Assembly (NCBI RefSeq): GCF_000190475.1
Contig: NZ_AEWH01000006.1
Coordinates: 1 to 64,000, forward strand
Direction: 5' to 3'
Length of the DNA: 64,000 nucleotides
Origin: Ornithinibacillus scapharcae TW25
GTDB lineage: Bacteria > Bacillota > Bacilli > Bacillales > Amphibacillaceae
In this document: in pieces, positions 52,524 through 62,642 of the stretch
Numbering within the stretch: the first letter of the stretch is position 1
Layout: each line of letters starts with the position of its first letter
Program-made: the position numbers and the translations under genes
Notes under the pieces: generated by a model
Told to the model about the DNA's origin: nothing
The model's input: the letters and a program-made list of their open reading frames with translations, nothing else
Database searches by the model: none

Positions 52524-54770
52524 ATGGATAAACAGTTATGGATAGTTTTGGCAGCTGTCGCTGTTATTACTGTCATTGGATTTCTCGCTTTCCAAGAGCC
52601 TGGTGATCAGGCTGAAGAACCGAAAACCGAAGAAAATCAATCCAATGATAACAAACAAGAAGCACCGAGTGGAGAATCCAATAATCAATTGCCAAAGGAA
52701 GACCATACTTCCGTACAACACGCAGACTATCAAGCGGAGGTTGCGCCAGAGTTTACTGCAGAACAGTTATTAGAACCCCCAAGTACCAACTGGATTACGC
52801 ACGGTGGCGACATGTACAACCGCAGATATTCAGCTCTGGAAAAGATTAATACATCGAACGTAGCAGACTTAAAACTGGAATGGGTCACAAGTCTAGGTTC
52901 AGGACTTGAATTTAAGTATTCTGCTGAGGGAACTCCAATTGTCTATGATGGCATTATGTTTAATATTACTGGAGCAGATGTTGTCCAAGCAATGGATGCA
53001 ACCACAGGGGAAATTATTTGGGAGTATGTACCGCAAATAGCAGACGGTCTTGATACCGCTTGCTGTGGATGGATAAGCCGTGGTGTTGGCTTAGGCGATG
53101 GAAAAGTATATGTCGGCCTATTAGATTCAAGATTAGTAGCTCTGGATCAAAAAACCGGTGAAGTCCTTTGGGAAACAAAAGTAGCCGACTGGGAGAAAGG
53201 ATATACGATTACAGCAGCACCACTTTTTTATGATGATAAAGTCTATATCGGGGTAGCTGGTGGTGAATATGGTATACGCGGTTACTTAGCAGCTTATGAT
53301 GCTGATATGGGTCGTGAAATTTGGCGAACCTATACAGTACCTGGTCCGGGTGAAGTTGGCCATGAAACCTGGCCACAAGATAATGACGCTTGGTTAAAAG
53401 GTGGTGCACCGATTTGGCAAACACCTGCTATCGATCCAGAATTGAATATGATTTACTTATCAACTGGGAATCCATCACCAGATTTTGATGGTAGTAATCG
53501 CGAAGGAGATAACCTCTTCGCTGCTTCTATTCTAGCATTAGATTTAGATGATGGAGAATATAAATGGCATTTCCAAGAAGTAAAACATGATATATGGGAT
53601 TTAGATGCTCCAAACCCAGTTATTTTATTTGATGTAGAAGTTGATGGAAAAATGCGTAAAGGGCTTGGACAAGCCGGTAAGACTGGATGGGTATACTTAC
53701 TGGACCGTACTAACGGTGAACCACTAGTAGGAATTGAGGAACGTCCTGTTCCACAAGAAGAGAGACAGAAAACGTCCGCAACGCAGCCTTACCCAATCGG
53801 TGATAGCTTTGTTCCACAAACCATTACCGAGGAAATGGCTAAAGAAGACCTTGGGGAGGACTTTGAATATAAAATTGGTGAGTTATTTACACCTTTCTGG
53901 GACGAGCCGGTTACGATTACACCGTCTCCACAAGGAGGAGCAAACTGGCCACCATCCGCATACAATCCGGAAACAGAGTTATTCTATGTTTTAGGAAACT
54001 TTAACTATTTCGCCTATGCCCATTATGAAGGTGATGAGGCTAATGAATTTTCGGAAGGTAAAGAATGGATTGGTAGTGTCATGCAGCCAATACAGGATGC
54101 ACCTACAAGAGGAACTGTAACTGCTATCGATGTTAAGACAAATAAAATTGTTTGGCAAAACGAATGGGATAACCTTGCCTATAGTGGCGTCTTAACTACT
54201 AGTGGGGACTTAGTATTTGTGGGGCATAATGATGGCAGAATCATTGCATACGATGCAACCAACGGTGAACAACTATGGGAATTCAAAACAGATGCAGGTG
54301 CAAATGCTCCTCCAATGACATATGAGGTAGATGGTAAACAATATATCTCCATCTTTTCGGGCGGAAATTCACTAGCTGGTACACAGCATGGTGACAAAAT
54401 TTACACCTTCTCATTAGAAGGACAATATGCATCAGTTGAAGATTTACCTGAGGATCAAATTAATTCCTCTCCATTTTTTAAAGATACAGATAATGAAAAC
54501 AGTCAAGGACCAACTGCTTCTGAAGGAGATGCTGTCGACCAGGCAGGGCTACAAATTTATGAAAATAACTGTTTAGCTTGTCATGGTGCAGAAGGTGTTG
54601 GTGGACACAATGGACCTAAACTTAATAACCTTGATTGGACAGCAGAACAATTAGTCGAACAAGTGAAAAATGGTGGCAATAATATGCCAGCATTTGAAGG
54701 GACTTTAACAGAAGATGAGATAAATGCAGTAGTGGAATACTTGCAATCCTTGATGAACAAGGAAGAATAA
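52524..54770 (+). CDS. PQQ-dependent dehydrogenase with fused cytochrome c
   Basis: 748 residues. An N-terminal membrane anchor (about 5-22) and a linker rich in Glu, Asn and Gln precede an eight-bladed propeller (about 85-650). PQQ-enzyme features: the vicinal disulfide C180-C181, Glu in VAGGEYGIRG, Asn in STGNPSPD, and the catalytic Asp in IWDLDAPNP. A C-terminal cytochrome c domain has C683-X2-C686-H687 and a likely axial Met at 721 (NNMPAF). This is the layout of type II quinohaemoprotein alcohol dehydrogenases. No pqq biosynthesis genes are in the window. ATG after AAAGGAG. Confidence 0.9.
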   Translation: MDKQLWIVLAAVAVITVIGFLAFQEPGDQAEEPKTEENQSNDNKQEAPSGESNNQLPKEDHTSVQHADYQAEVAPEFTAEQLLEPPSTNWITHGGDMYNRRYSALEKINTSNVADLKLEWVTSLGSGLEFKYSAEGTPIVYDGIMFNITGADVVQAMDATTGEIIWEYVPQIADGLDTACCGWISRGVGLGDGKVYVGLLDSRLVALDQKTGEVLWETKVADWEKGYTITAAPLFYDDKVYIGVAGGEYGIRGYLAAYDADMGREIWRTYTVPGPGEVGHETWPQDNDAWLKGGAPIWQTPAIDPELNMIYLSTGNPSPDFDGSNREGDNLFAASILALDLDDGEYKWHFQEVKHDIWDLDAPNPVILFDVEVDGKMRKGLGQAGKTGWVYLLDRTNGEPLVGIEERPVPQEERQKTSATQPYPIGDSFVPQTITEEMAKEDLGEDFEYKIGELFTPFWDEPVTITPSPQGGANWPPSAYNPETELFYVLGNFNYFAYAHYEGDEANEFSEGKEWIGSVMQPIQDAPTRGTVTAIDVKTNKIVWQNEWDNLAYSGVLTTSGDLVFVGHNDGRIIAYDATNGEQLWEFKTDAGANAPPMTYEVDGKQYISIFSGGNSLAGTQHGDKIYTFSLEGQYASVEDLPEDQINSSPFFKDTDNENSQGPTASEGDAVDQAGLQIYENNCLACHGAEGVGGHNGPKLNNLDWTAEQLVEQVKNGGNNMPAFEGTLTEDEINAVVEYLQSLMNKEE

Positions 54771-54773
54771 AAT

Positions 54774-54811
54774 AGAAAAGATAAATGCCGGATTGGGCAT
54801 TTATCTTTTCT
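54774..54811. terminator. Bidirectional terminator between the two PQQ enzymes
   Basis: 16-bp perfect stem (54774-54789 / 54796-54811), 6-nt loop, T run on the plus strand. Confidence 0.9.
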
Positions 54812-54813
54812 TT

Positions 54814-55971
54814 TTAATTAGATGACGTTTCTTCTGCTAATGGAATATGAATTAATCGATCATCTTTTTCACTAGGTTCTCCACGATTATCATGATTACT
54901 TGTAACAACAAATAACTCATTTTCTTCAATAAATACATCACGTAGTCTACCTGCTTCATCATAAAAGTCTGTCATTGTTTCATTTACAATATCATAGGTG
55001 AAGATCTTTTTACCTGCTAATGATGCGACATATAACTTTCCATCTCGGAAAGCTACGCCAGATGGTGCCCATGTGTTGTCACCAGAATGAACTAATGGTG
55101 ATACCATATCCTCAGCTTCTTCATCCCCTTGGATAACTGGCCAACCGTAGTTTTTACCGGCTTCTACTAGATTAATTTCATCATGACCATCTTCACCATG
55201 TTCAGAGTTGTAAAGATTTCCTTGCTCATCCCAAGCTAAACCTTGTGAATTACGATGTCCATATGAGAAAACGTAAGAATCTTCAAATGGGTTATCCTTT
55301 GGTACCTCTCCATTTAGCTCTAATCGTAAAATTTTTCCAGCTAAGCTTTCTAAATCCTGTGCTAGATCATTTTTTCCGACATCTCCAGTAGTTGCATACA
55401 ATTTACCGTCAGGACCTATAGCTATTCTTCCACCTGTATCTTTTTCTCCGCCAGGAATATTATCTATTAGGACTTCATTTTCTTTCCATGTTGATCCATC
55501 TAGATTTAATGAAACAATACGATTGAGAATATCGCCCTCTTTTTCATACGTATAATAAGCGAATGCTTTATTTGTTGATTTAAAATCCGGGTCTAAAATA
55601 AATCCTAGGAAACCTGCTTCACCTTCATGAAAGATTTCCTGCGACAGCTCAACATTCTGCACATCTACTATCCCTAAATCGCCGTCTATTTCTACTACCG
55701 TACCGTCACGCTGACTTAAATAGAATGTTCCCCCATTTTTATTAATCGTCCATGGGATGAACAGTTTATTGGCATTAATATTGCCATTATCCGATGCGAA
55801 AACTTCAATCGAATCCTCAAAAACTTGAACGGCATCTTCTTCTTTCTTATCCTCTTGCTTTGGTTGTGTTGCTTCCTTTTTCGGTGTTTCTTCATCACCA
55901 TTAACAAATAGAAATACTAGGGCAGTAATCAGCAGTAACGCTACCAAGCCTATAAATCCATACTTCTTCAA
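54814..55971 (-). CDS. PQQ-dependent sugar dehydrogenase (soluble-GDH fold)
   Basis: 385 residues from a TTG start 8 nt past AGAGG. N-terminal membrane span (about 5-22), then a Glu/Lys linker. The six-bladed propeller of aldose sugar dehydrogenases (YliI/sGDH family) shows FLGFILDPDF (near 115), GGRIAIGPDGKLYATTGD (near 180), HRNSQGLAWDEQGNLYNSEHGEDGHDEINL (near 240-270) and KNYGWP (near 277). It oxidises sugars with PQQ. Anchored rather than free. It converges on the PQQ alcohol dehydrogenase gene, placing two users of the same cofactor together. Confidence 0.9.
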   Translation of the reverse strand: MKKYGFIGLVALLLITALVFLFVNGDEETPKKEATQPKQEDKKEEDAVQVFEDSIEVFASDNGNINANKLFIPWTINKNGGTFYLSQRDGTVVEIDGDLGIVDVQNVELSQEIFHEGEAGFLGFILDPDFKSTNKAFAYYTYEKEGDILNRIVSLNLDGSTWKENEVLIDNIPGGEKDTGGRIAIGPDGKLYATTGDVGKNDLAQDLESLAGKILRLELNGEVPKDNPFEDSYVFSYGHRNSQGLAWDEQGNLYNSEHGEDGHDEINLVEAGKNYGWPVIQGDEEAEDMVSPLVHSGDNTWAPSGVAFRDGKLYVASLAGKKIFTYDIVNETMTDFYDEAGRLRDVFIEENELFVVTSNHDNRGEPSEKDDRLIHIPLAEETSSN

Positions 55972-56125
55972 ATTTTTCACCTCTAATTATTCTTAATAGT
56001 ATATTGTTCGTTTCAAATGTAATTATTTCCAATTATTTATTGGTTATACCTATTTTCATAGAAAAGATTAGTATTTTCACAGAATGAAAGAGTTTAGAGA
56101 AAATTTTTCTTAATAAAATAGAAAA

Positions 56126-56150
56126 AGATCTACATCATTGACGTAGATCT
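56126..56150 (-). terminator. Terminator of pit
   Basis: 8-bp perfect stem agatctac / gtagatct with a T run on the minus strand, 20 nt past the pit stop. Confidence 0.75.
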
Positions 56151-56170
56151 CGGACGAATAGCACATTTGT

Positions 56171-57172
56171 TTACGTAAGAAATAGTGACAATACCCAATA
56201 AGAAAAAGCCGCAATGGAAGCTGAAATTGGTAATGTAATGACCCATGTTATCAGCATATTCTTCGCCGTTCTCCAGTTCACTCCTTTGACCCTATGTGCA
56301 GTACCAACCCCCATAATCGAGGATGAAATGACATGTGTTGTACTGACCGGAAGATGGATTAATGTTGCACCAAATATAACGGAAGCACCTGTTAAATCGG
56401 CAGCAACACCATTTACAGGACGGATTTTCATAATTTTTCCACCAACCGTTTTGATGATTTTCCAGCCGCCGACGGAGGTCCCTACCCCCATTGCTGTAGC
56501 ACAGGAAACTTGAACCCAAAATGGAACCTCATGGGTAGAGAGATATCCATTTGTCATTAAAGCTAACGTAATGATTCCCATTGCCTTTTGAGCATCATTT
56601 GTACCATGTGAATAGGCTTGTACTGCAGCAGTAAGTATCTGTACCATACGGAAGCGCTGATTAGTTTTAGCTAAGTTCGCGTTTTTGAATATTTGCTTAA
56701 TGATTGTATAGACAATATAACCAACCACAAATGCAAGAATAGGCGATATGATCAATGCTGCCAAGATATTTAAAAAACCGCTCCACATCAATTCTCCAAA
56801 ACCTGCTGCTGCAATTGCCGCACCAGCAATTGATCCAATTAATGCATGGGAGGAGCTACTTGGGATTCCATAATACCAAGTAATTAAATTCCATGTAATT
56901 GCTGCTATTAATGCTGCTAGAATTACAATGGAACCATTAGGGAGTGTAAAAGGGTCAACAATATCCTTCGTAATCGTTTTGGCAACCCCCGTAAAGGTCA
57001 TCGCCCCAACAAAATTCATAACTGCTGCCAAGATAATCGCATGTCTCGGTTTTAATGCTTTCGTTGAAACCGATGTTGCTATTGCATTAGCGGTATCATG
57101 AAAACCATTTATAAAGTCAAATGACAAAGCAAAGACGACGATTAATATCGTTATTAGCAATAAACTATCCAT
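56171..57172 (-). CDS. pit: Low-affinity inorganic phosphate transporter (PiT)
   Basis: 333 residues, about ten membrane spans. Both halves of the PiT inverted repeat carry the signature: FINGFHDTANAIATSVSTKAL (near 22-42) and YSHGTNDAQKAMGIITLA (near 193-210). It takes up metal-phosphate by proton symport. Preceded by the DUF47 gene with a 13-nt gap; the pair is conserved as ykaB-ykaA in B. subtilis. ATG after GAGGAG. Confidence 0.94.
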   Translation of the reverse strand: MDSLLLITILIVVFALSFDFINGFHDTANAIATSVSTKALKPRHAIILAAVMNFVGAMTFTGVAKTITKDIVDPFTLPNGSIVILAALIAAITWNLITWYYGIPSSSSHALIGSIAGAAIAAAGFGELMWSGFLNILAALIISPILAFVVGYIVYTIIKQIFKNANLAKTNQRFRMVQILTAAVQAYSHGTNDAQKAMGIITLALMTNGYLSTHEVPFWVQVSCATAMGVGTSVGGWKIIKTVGGKIMKIRPVNGVAADLTGASVIFGATLIHLPVSTTHVISSSIMGVGTAHRVKGVNWRTAKNMLITWVITLPISASIAAFSYWVLSLFLT

Positions 57173-57185
57173 TCTTCAACTCCTC

Positions 57186-57797
57186 TTACGCGTTTTTCAT
57201 AATGATAGTCTCTAGCGTGTTGGCGACCACCTCACATGCATCTGCTACTTCCTCAAAGCTCTCATATATTTCCTTATATTGTATAATCCGAATTGGATCT
57301 TTTTCTGTTAAAAATAAATTCTTAATAGATTCACGTTCAATCACATCACAAGTGGATTCAATGGCATTGATTTTAATGACTCTTTCTCGTATTTCCTTGT
57401 ATTTTTTTGTTGTTAAAAGCTCAACAGAGTCCACTATTTCATTCGCACAAACTTTAATTTCCTTTACAAAGTCTAACATATACTGGTTTATGTTCGTGAT
57501 ATTGTACATTTCGAATAATGCCGCACATTCCTCCAGTTCATCCAGTACATCGTCCATGCTATTCACTAATAACAGAATATCTTCACGCTCAATTGGTGTA
57601 ATGAAGGTATTATTTAGTTCTTTAATGACCTCATGAATAATTTCATCGCCTTTATGTTCATATTCCTTCATTTTGGTGGCGAAGATTTCTAAGTCCTCCT
57701 CGACATTTACTTTATAATTGGAGAAGTAATCCGCTGCTTCCTTGAGATTTGCTGAAATACCAGTTAAATACGTTGTAAATTTACCTTTTTTAGCCAT
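57186..57797 (-). CDS. DUF47 (PhoU-like) protein, PiT regulator
   Basis: 203 residues, nearly all helix. PhoU-like three-helix bundles with acidic metal-site motifs (EYEHKGDEIIHEV near 46; VNSMDDVLDELEEC near 78). DUF47 proteins accompany PiT transporters and are thought to regulate them. The gene precedes pit and overlaps no other. ATG after a G-rich site. Same operon as pit. Confidence 0.9.
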   Translation of the reverse strand: MAKKGKFTTYLTGISANLKEAADYFSNYKVNVEEDLEIFATKMKEYEHKGDEIIHEVIKELNNTFITPIEREDILLLVNSMDDVLDELEECAALFEMYNITNINQYMLDFVKEIKVCANEIVDSVELLTTKKYKEIRERVIKINAIESTCDVIERESIKNLFLTEKDPIRIIQYKEIYESFEEVADACEVVANTLETIIMKNA

Positions 57798-57870
57798 AAC
57801 AATCCCCCAATAATAAGTTTGTATTTAGGATAAGCAATTATAACGATACTATCCTTCTTATAACTAAAAA

Positions 57871-57891
57871 AGCGAGCGGGATTAGCTCGCT
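57871..57891 (-). terminator. Terminator of the MBL gene
   Basis: 7-bp GC-rich stem agcgagc / gctcgct with a T run on the minus strand, overlapping the stop codon. Confidence 0.8.
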
Positions 57892-58700
57892 CACTTACGG
57901 GTTATTATGGAACTTATGATATGTTTTGAATCCCATTCACCTAGAGATAAATATGTGATTGGATACTTTCTTTTAAATAGCAAATTATGTATTTCTTTTT
58001 CATTATATCCTTGCTTTTGTAGGGACAAGACTTCTTCTGTTAACTCCTTCAAATAATTTAACTTTTTGGTCAGGGCTTTATGACCATCTTTCACGTATCC
58101 CGCATGACAGCAAAACATTTCATTGAAATCATAAGACAGAACTCGTTCTATTGATTCAATAATTGTCGGTACCCTTTCAGTTTTTAGCATTAACTTGGTC
58201 CTCGTTTGAATATATAAATCACCCGAGAATAATTGACCCGTATTTTTATTAAGAAAAACTAGATGGTCCTCAGCATGACCTGGTGTCTGTATCACTTCCC
58301 ATGAAGCATTACGTGATTCAAAAGTTTTACCGATTGGTTGAGCACGGAATGGTTGTCTTTTTCCCCAGAAAAACTTACGGTAAAGCGGATATGAGGCTCG
58401 TTCCCTAGATTCATTGATAGATTTTTCATTTATGTAAATTGGCAACTGATAATTCCGTTGAAGAAATTCCGCTCCACCGGTGTGATCCTCATGGGAGTGG
58501 GTAATGACGACTTTATCAATATCTGCATCCTTAAAAAAACTCGTGAAATCCTTAAGTAGTCGTGGAGAACCTGTATCGATGAGCACTCCATCTACCTCAA
58601 AACAATAGACATTTAAATTAACAGTAGACATGTTCACATATCCATTAATGTAGCGAACATTACTTGTTTCCCCTAGTTTTGCTTTTGTTTTTATTTGCAT
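57891..58700 (-). CDS. Metallo-beta-lactamase-fold hydrolase (first copy)
   Basis: 269 residues from the ATG at 58700, 7 nt past AAGGAGC. The metal motif is THSHEDHTGG (HxHxDH, near 73), with further ligands in TPGHAEDHL (His near 147) and the Asp in FSGDLYI. No extra domain. Such proteins hydrolyse thioesters, lactones or phosphodiesters; the sequence does not tell which. An N-terminal extension (residues 1-15) is basic. Divergent from the NERD gene. Confidence 0.85.
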   Translation of the reverse strand: MQIKTKAKLGETSNVRYINGYVNMSTVNLNVYCFEVDGVLIDTGSPRLLKDFTSFFKDADIDKVVITHSHEDHTGGAEFLQRNYQLPIYINEKSINESRERASYPLYRKFFWGKRQPFRAQPIGKTFESRNASWEVIQTPGHAEDHLVFLNKNTGQLFSGDLYIQTRTKLMLKTERVPTIIESIERVLSYDFNEMFCCHAGYVKDGHKALTKKLNYLKELTEEVLSLQKQGYNEKEIHNLLFKRKYPITYLSLGEWDSKHIISSIITRK

Positions 58701-58842
58701 TGAGGATGCTCCTTGCATTTGATATTTTCTTTATTATAGATGATAACATAATTGAATATTCAGGGTTTTGGTAATTGATTAATAGCTACTATGATATAAT
58801 AATTAGGGAATTCAATTTTGCCATAAGGAGGATAACATATTA

Positions 58843-59751
58843 GTGATTATTAAATCCCGGACAAAATCAAAGCAGTTAATCATTTTAGAACTATTGGACA
58901 AGCGATATAGTTTAGCATCTGATGATAAGCAGTACTGTCTAAATCTAAGTAAAGGTTATGAAGGTGAAGTAATATTTGACACATTAACGAAGGACTTACA
59001 TTGCGATTGTTTAATCATAAATGATTTACTGTTAGAGAGTAAAAATACTACCTTTCAAATTGATACATTAATTATTACAAAAGAGAAGATTTACGTTTAT
59101 GAAATAAAGAATTATGAGGGGGATTATTATTTCGAAACAGACAAGTTATACAAAAAACCTAATTATGAAATAGTTAATCCTTTAAATCAGCTTAGTCGAA
59201 GTACATCTTTAATACGCCAGCTGCTTCTTACCCTCGGATATAACCTACCAATACAATCCTTTGTAATCTTCATCAATTCTAACTTCACTCTTTATCAAGC
59301 CCCGATGGATAAACCAATTATCTTCCCAACACAAGTTAAGAGTCACTTGAGTTTATTGAATACAATCCAATCAACAGTAAATGAAAAACATCGAAAACTC
59401 GCAGAAAACCTAATTCAGTTGCACAAAAAAGAATCTGCACACATCCAAATCCCGTCATATGATTATAGTCAACTAACAAAAGGCATCACTTGTTTTCACT
59501 GTAATTCTTTCATACGGAAGCATGCTTTAGGACCCAAACAGTATATATGCTCTAATTGTCAACACGCAGAGCTAATCGATAAAGCCATATTAGAGAATAT
59601 TAGAGAATATAAATTACTTTTTCCAAATGAAAAGATAACCACTAGCAGTATCTCCGATTGGTGCGAAGTCGTATCGGAACGCCGAATACGGAATCTCCTT
59701 AATAGATATTTCACTAAAAAAGGCGAGCATAGATGGAGCTATTATGAATGA
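58843..59751 (+). CDS. NERD-domain protein with zinc ribbon
   Basis: 302 residues from a GTG start after AAGGAGG (11-nt spacing). The NERD core (about 38-140) has the nuclease-like pattern: Asp in FQIDTLIITKEKIYVYEIKNYEGD, with the Glu-x-Lys pair. After a helical region a four-Cys zinc ribbon follows (CFHCNSFIRKHALG, then CSNCQ, near 215-245), and a DNA-binding-like C-terminus. NERD proteins in bacilli are common, some in defence or plasmid contexts; no function is assigned to this one. Followed by the 52-bp repeat array. Confidence 0.85.
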   Translation: MIIKSRTKSKQLIILELLDKRYSLASDDKQYCLNLSKGYEGEVIFDTLTKDLHCDCLIINDLLLESKNTTFQIDTLIITKEKIYVYEIKNYEGDYYFETDKLYKKPNYEIVNPLNQLSRSTSLIRQLLLTLGYNLPIQSFVIFINSNFTLYQAPMDKPIIFPTQVKSHLSLLNTIQSTVNEKHRKLAENLIQLHKKESAHIQIPSYDYSQLTKGITCFHCNSFIRKHALGPKQYICSNCQHAELIDKAILENIREYKLLFPNEKITTSSISDWCEVVSERRIRNLLNRYFTKKGEHRWSYYE

Positions 59752-59758
59752 AAGTCTT

Positions 59759-60226
59759 TAGACCGTGAGAGAGCTTCTCTAGGTAGAGTTAGTCTATTTT
59801 CTTCGCTTCCTTTACCGAGAAAGAGCTTCTCACGGTAGATTTTATCCTATTTCTATGCTTTCTTTACCGAGAGAGCACTTCTCTCGGTGGAGTTTATCCT
59901 ATTTCTATGCTTTTCTTACCGAGAGAGCACTTCTCTCGGTGGTGTTTATCCTATTTCTATGCTTTTCTTACCGAGAGAGCACTTCTCTCGGTGGTGTTTA
60001 TCCTATTTCTATGCTTTTCTTACCTAGAGAGGTCTTCTCTCGGTAGAGTTTACCTTCTTTCTCTGCTCCCCTTACCGAGAGAGCACTTCTCTCGGTAGAG
60101 TTAGTCTATTTTCCTCGCTTCCTTTACCGAGAAAGAGCTTCTCTCGGTGGAGTTGACTATCTTTCTCTGCTCCCCTTACCGAGAGAGCCCCTCTCACGCT
60201 AAAGTTCGATTTGTTTTCTTGCTTTT
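59759..60226. repeat. 52-bp tandem palindromic array, nine units
   Basis: Nine units begin every 52 bp, at 59759, 59811, 59863, 59915, 59967, 60019, 60071, 60123 and 60175, without indels. Each carries the palindrome ACCGAGAG-N7-CTCTCGGT or a variant, then about 25 nt ending in TATGCTTTT or CTGCTCCC. The four central units are nearly identical; the outer ones diverge. As 52 is not a multiple of three, the long frames here are not genes. Confidence 0.9.
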
Positions 60227-60247
60227 CTATTATAAGCCTTATATAAT
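60219..60247 (+). promoter_or_regulatory. Sigma-A promoter of the trpS leader
   Basis: TTGCTT, 17-nt spacer, TATAAT. It lies just past the repeat array; transcription should begin near 60254. Confidence 0.7.
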
Positions 60248-60253
60248 ATAAAA

Positions 60254-60463
60254 AAACTCAATAACTATAGCATTGAAAAAGGCGTAGTACAAATACCCGC
60301 TGATTTTTAGAGAGCTTGTGGTTGGTGTAAACAAGTATCAAGGTAATTTGGAATTGGACTTTGGAGCTATTTATTAATGAAGTGATCTTATTCATTTAAG
60401 ATAATTAGGGTGGCAACGCGGTTCATTCGTCCCTTCTGTTAGGGGATGGAATGGGCTTTTTTT
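60254..60463 (+). promoter_or_regulatory. T-box leader controlling trpS
   Basis: The T-box sequence AGGGTGGCAACGCGG (60407-60421) follows a stem-I-like region with GAGCTTGTGG and GGTGTAAAC. A terminator hairpin (60424-60452) with a T8 run competes with the antiterminator. A likely Trp specifier TGG is at 60355-60357, before ACTTTGGAGC. Uncharged tRNA-Trp would bind and let transcription read into trpS. Confidence 0.9.
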
Positions 60464-60487
60464 ATTGTTAAAATTTATAGGGAGTGA

Positions 60488-61489
<1,002 letters not shown>

Positions 61490-61512
61490 AACTAAGAATC
61501 CTAATAATCGAT

Positions 61513-61545
61513 AAAACTCCTCTGACATCTAGTTAGAGGAGTTTT
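61513..61545. terminator. Terminator after trpS
   Basis: 11-bp stem aaaactcctct / agaggagtttt, then T run; the next gene converges on it. Confidence 0.85.
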
Positions 61546-61552
61546 TTTGTAT

Positions 61553-62410
61553 TTAATGAAGTTTTTTATCTACATACTTCCCATAATCTGGAATAGCAAT
61601 GCTGTCAAAATCTTGAACTAATGTTTCCAGGCTCTCCGTTAATAATTCGCCTGTCATCGGTAGTCCATGACCTGTAACTGCAACGGAAGGATTTAGCTTG
61701 GCTAACTCCATGACGGATTTTTTTGCTGCATCCCAATCGGTTGTCAGATATCTTGGTGGACCACTTATCTCCTGTTCCTGTGTGATAACTTTATATAGAT
61801 ACTCTTGTTTTACCGTAACAAATGCATCACCAGCAATTAATGCCCTGTCCTTTTCTCTAAATAATGATATATGCCCTGGTGAGTGTCCTGGTGTATGAAG
61901 CCACTTAAAGTCAGGCATATGTGGAACCGTTCCATCTGAAGGTAACATTTCGATATGGTTACCAAGGTCAATCGGTTCATTTGGAAACATCGGCGACATT
62001 TTAGACACCATTCCTCCCTCAACCGTAGGGTCAGGTTCTGGATATGCCTTCTTACCTGTTAAAAACGGCATTTCTAATTCATGGGCGTAAACCGGTACTT
62101 GCCAATAACTAACCAAATCGACAATCGCTCCAACATGATCAAAGTGACCATGTGTTAGGATAATGGCTTTTGGTCGGCTATTTTGACCAAAGCGTTCTTC
62201 TGTCACTGATATTATTTCATTAGCAGAGTTCGGCATTCCTGCGTCTATCAGTACATACTCATTTGACTTCGGATCCCCAACGAGACCTATATTTACGATT
62301 TGGATCGTGTAACAATACAAGTCTGGTAATAATTCTAGTCCTACCCCACTACCAACAGATGTCGCAGGGATATACTTATAGTCACTTCCATAGTTCATTT
62401 CCTTATCCAT
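61553..62410 (-). CDS. Metallo-beta-lactamase-fold hydrolase (second copy)
   Basis: 285 residues from the ATG at 62410, 8 nt past GGAGG; earlier in-frame ATGs have weaker sites. Metal motif LTHGHFDHVGA (HxHxDH, near 86), His in HTPGHSPGHISLF (near 176), Asp in LIAGDAFV. Glyoxalase II-like subfamily. It is not close to the other MBL protein of the window beyond the fold. Substrate unknown. Downstream terminator shared with trpS. Confidence 0.83.
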   Translation of the reverse strand: MDKEMNYGSDYKYIPATSVGSGVGLELLPDLYCYTIQIVNIGLVGDPKSNEYVLIDAGMPNSANEIISVTEERFGQNSRPKAIILTHGHFDHVGAIVDLVSYWQVPVYAHELEMPFLTGKKAYPEPDPTVEGGMVSKMSPMFPNEPIDLGNHIEMLPSDGTVPHMPDFKWLHTPGHSPGHISLFREKDRALIAGDAFVTVKQEYLYKVITQEQEISGPPRYLTTDWDAAKKSVMELAKLNPSVAVTGHGLPMTGELLTESLETLVQDFDSIAIPDYGKYVDKKLH

Positions 62411-62535
62411 CAGCATAGCCTCCATAAGAATATTCTTCCCTTTCACTGGTAGTATTCCTATGAAAGGAAGAATTATGAAGATCCTTAAGTAGCAATTAAT
62501 TCGTAGGCTTTTACGGGGTTATATTCCTGAATTAA

Positions 62536-62603
62536 TATCAGCTATTTTCTCCATATATCAGCGTTTTTATATATATATCAGCGTTTATCACTAATTATTA
62601 GCG
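62536..62603. repeat. 20-bp-period array of TATCAGCG, second locus
   Basis: Four copies (TATCAGCT, TATCAGCG twice, TATTAGCG) begin at 62536, 62556, 62576 and 62596, exactly 20 bp apart with unrelated 12-nt gaps. Same unit and spacing as the array at 26053. Confidence 0.8.
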
Positions 62604-62642
62604 AATTCACATCTGTAAGGTGCAGCACTTATGATGGGCTTA

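Noticed and set aside
57121-57636. 171-residue antisense frame
   Set aside because: Opposite strand of the DUF47 and pit genes; low complexity Ser/Ile-rich shadow.
59855-60098. Two overlapping open frames of about 63 residues
   Set aside because: They are readings of the 52-bp tandem repeat in shifted frames; the unit length is not a multiple of three and no ribosome binding site is present.
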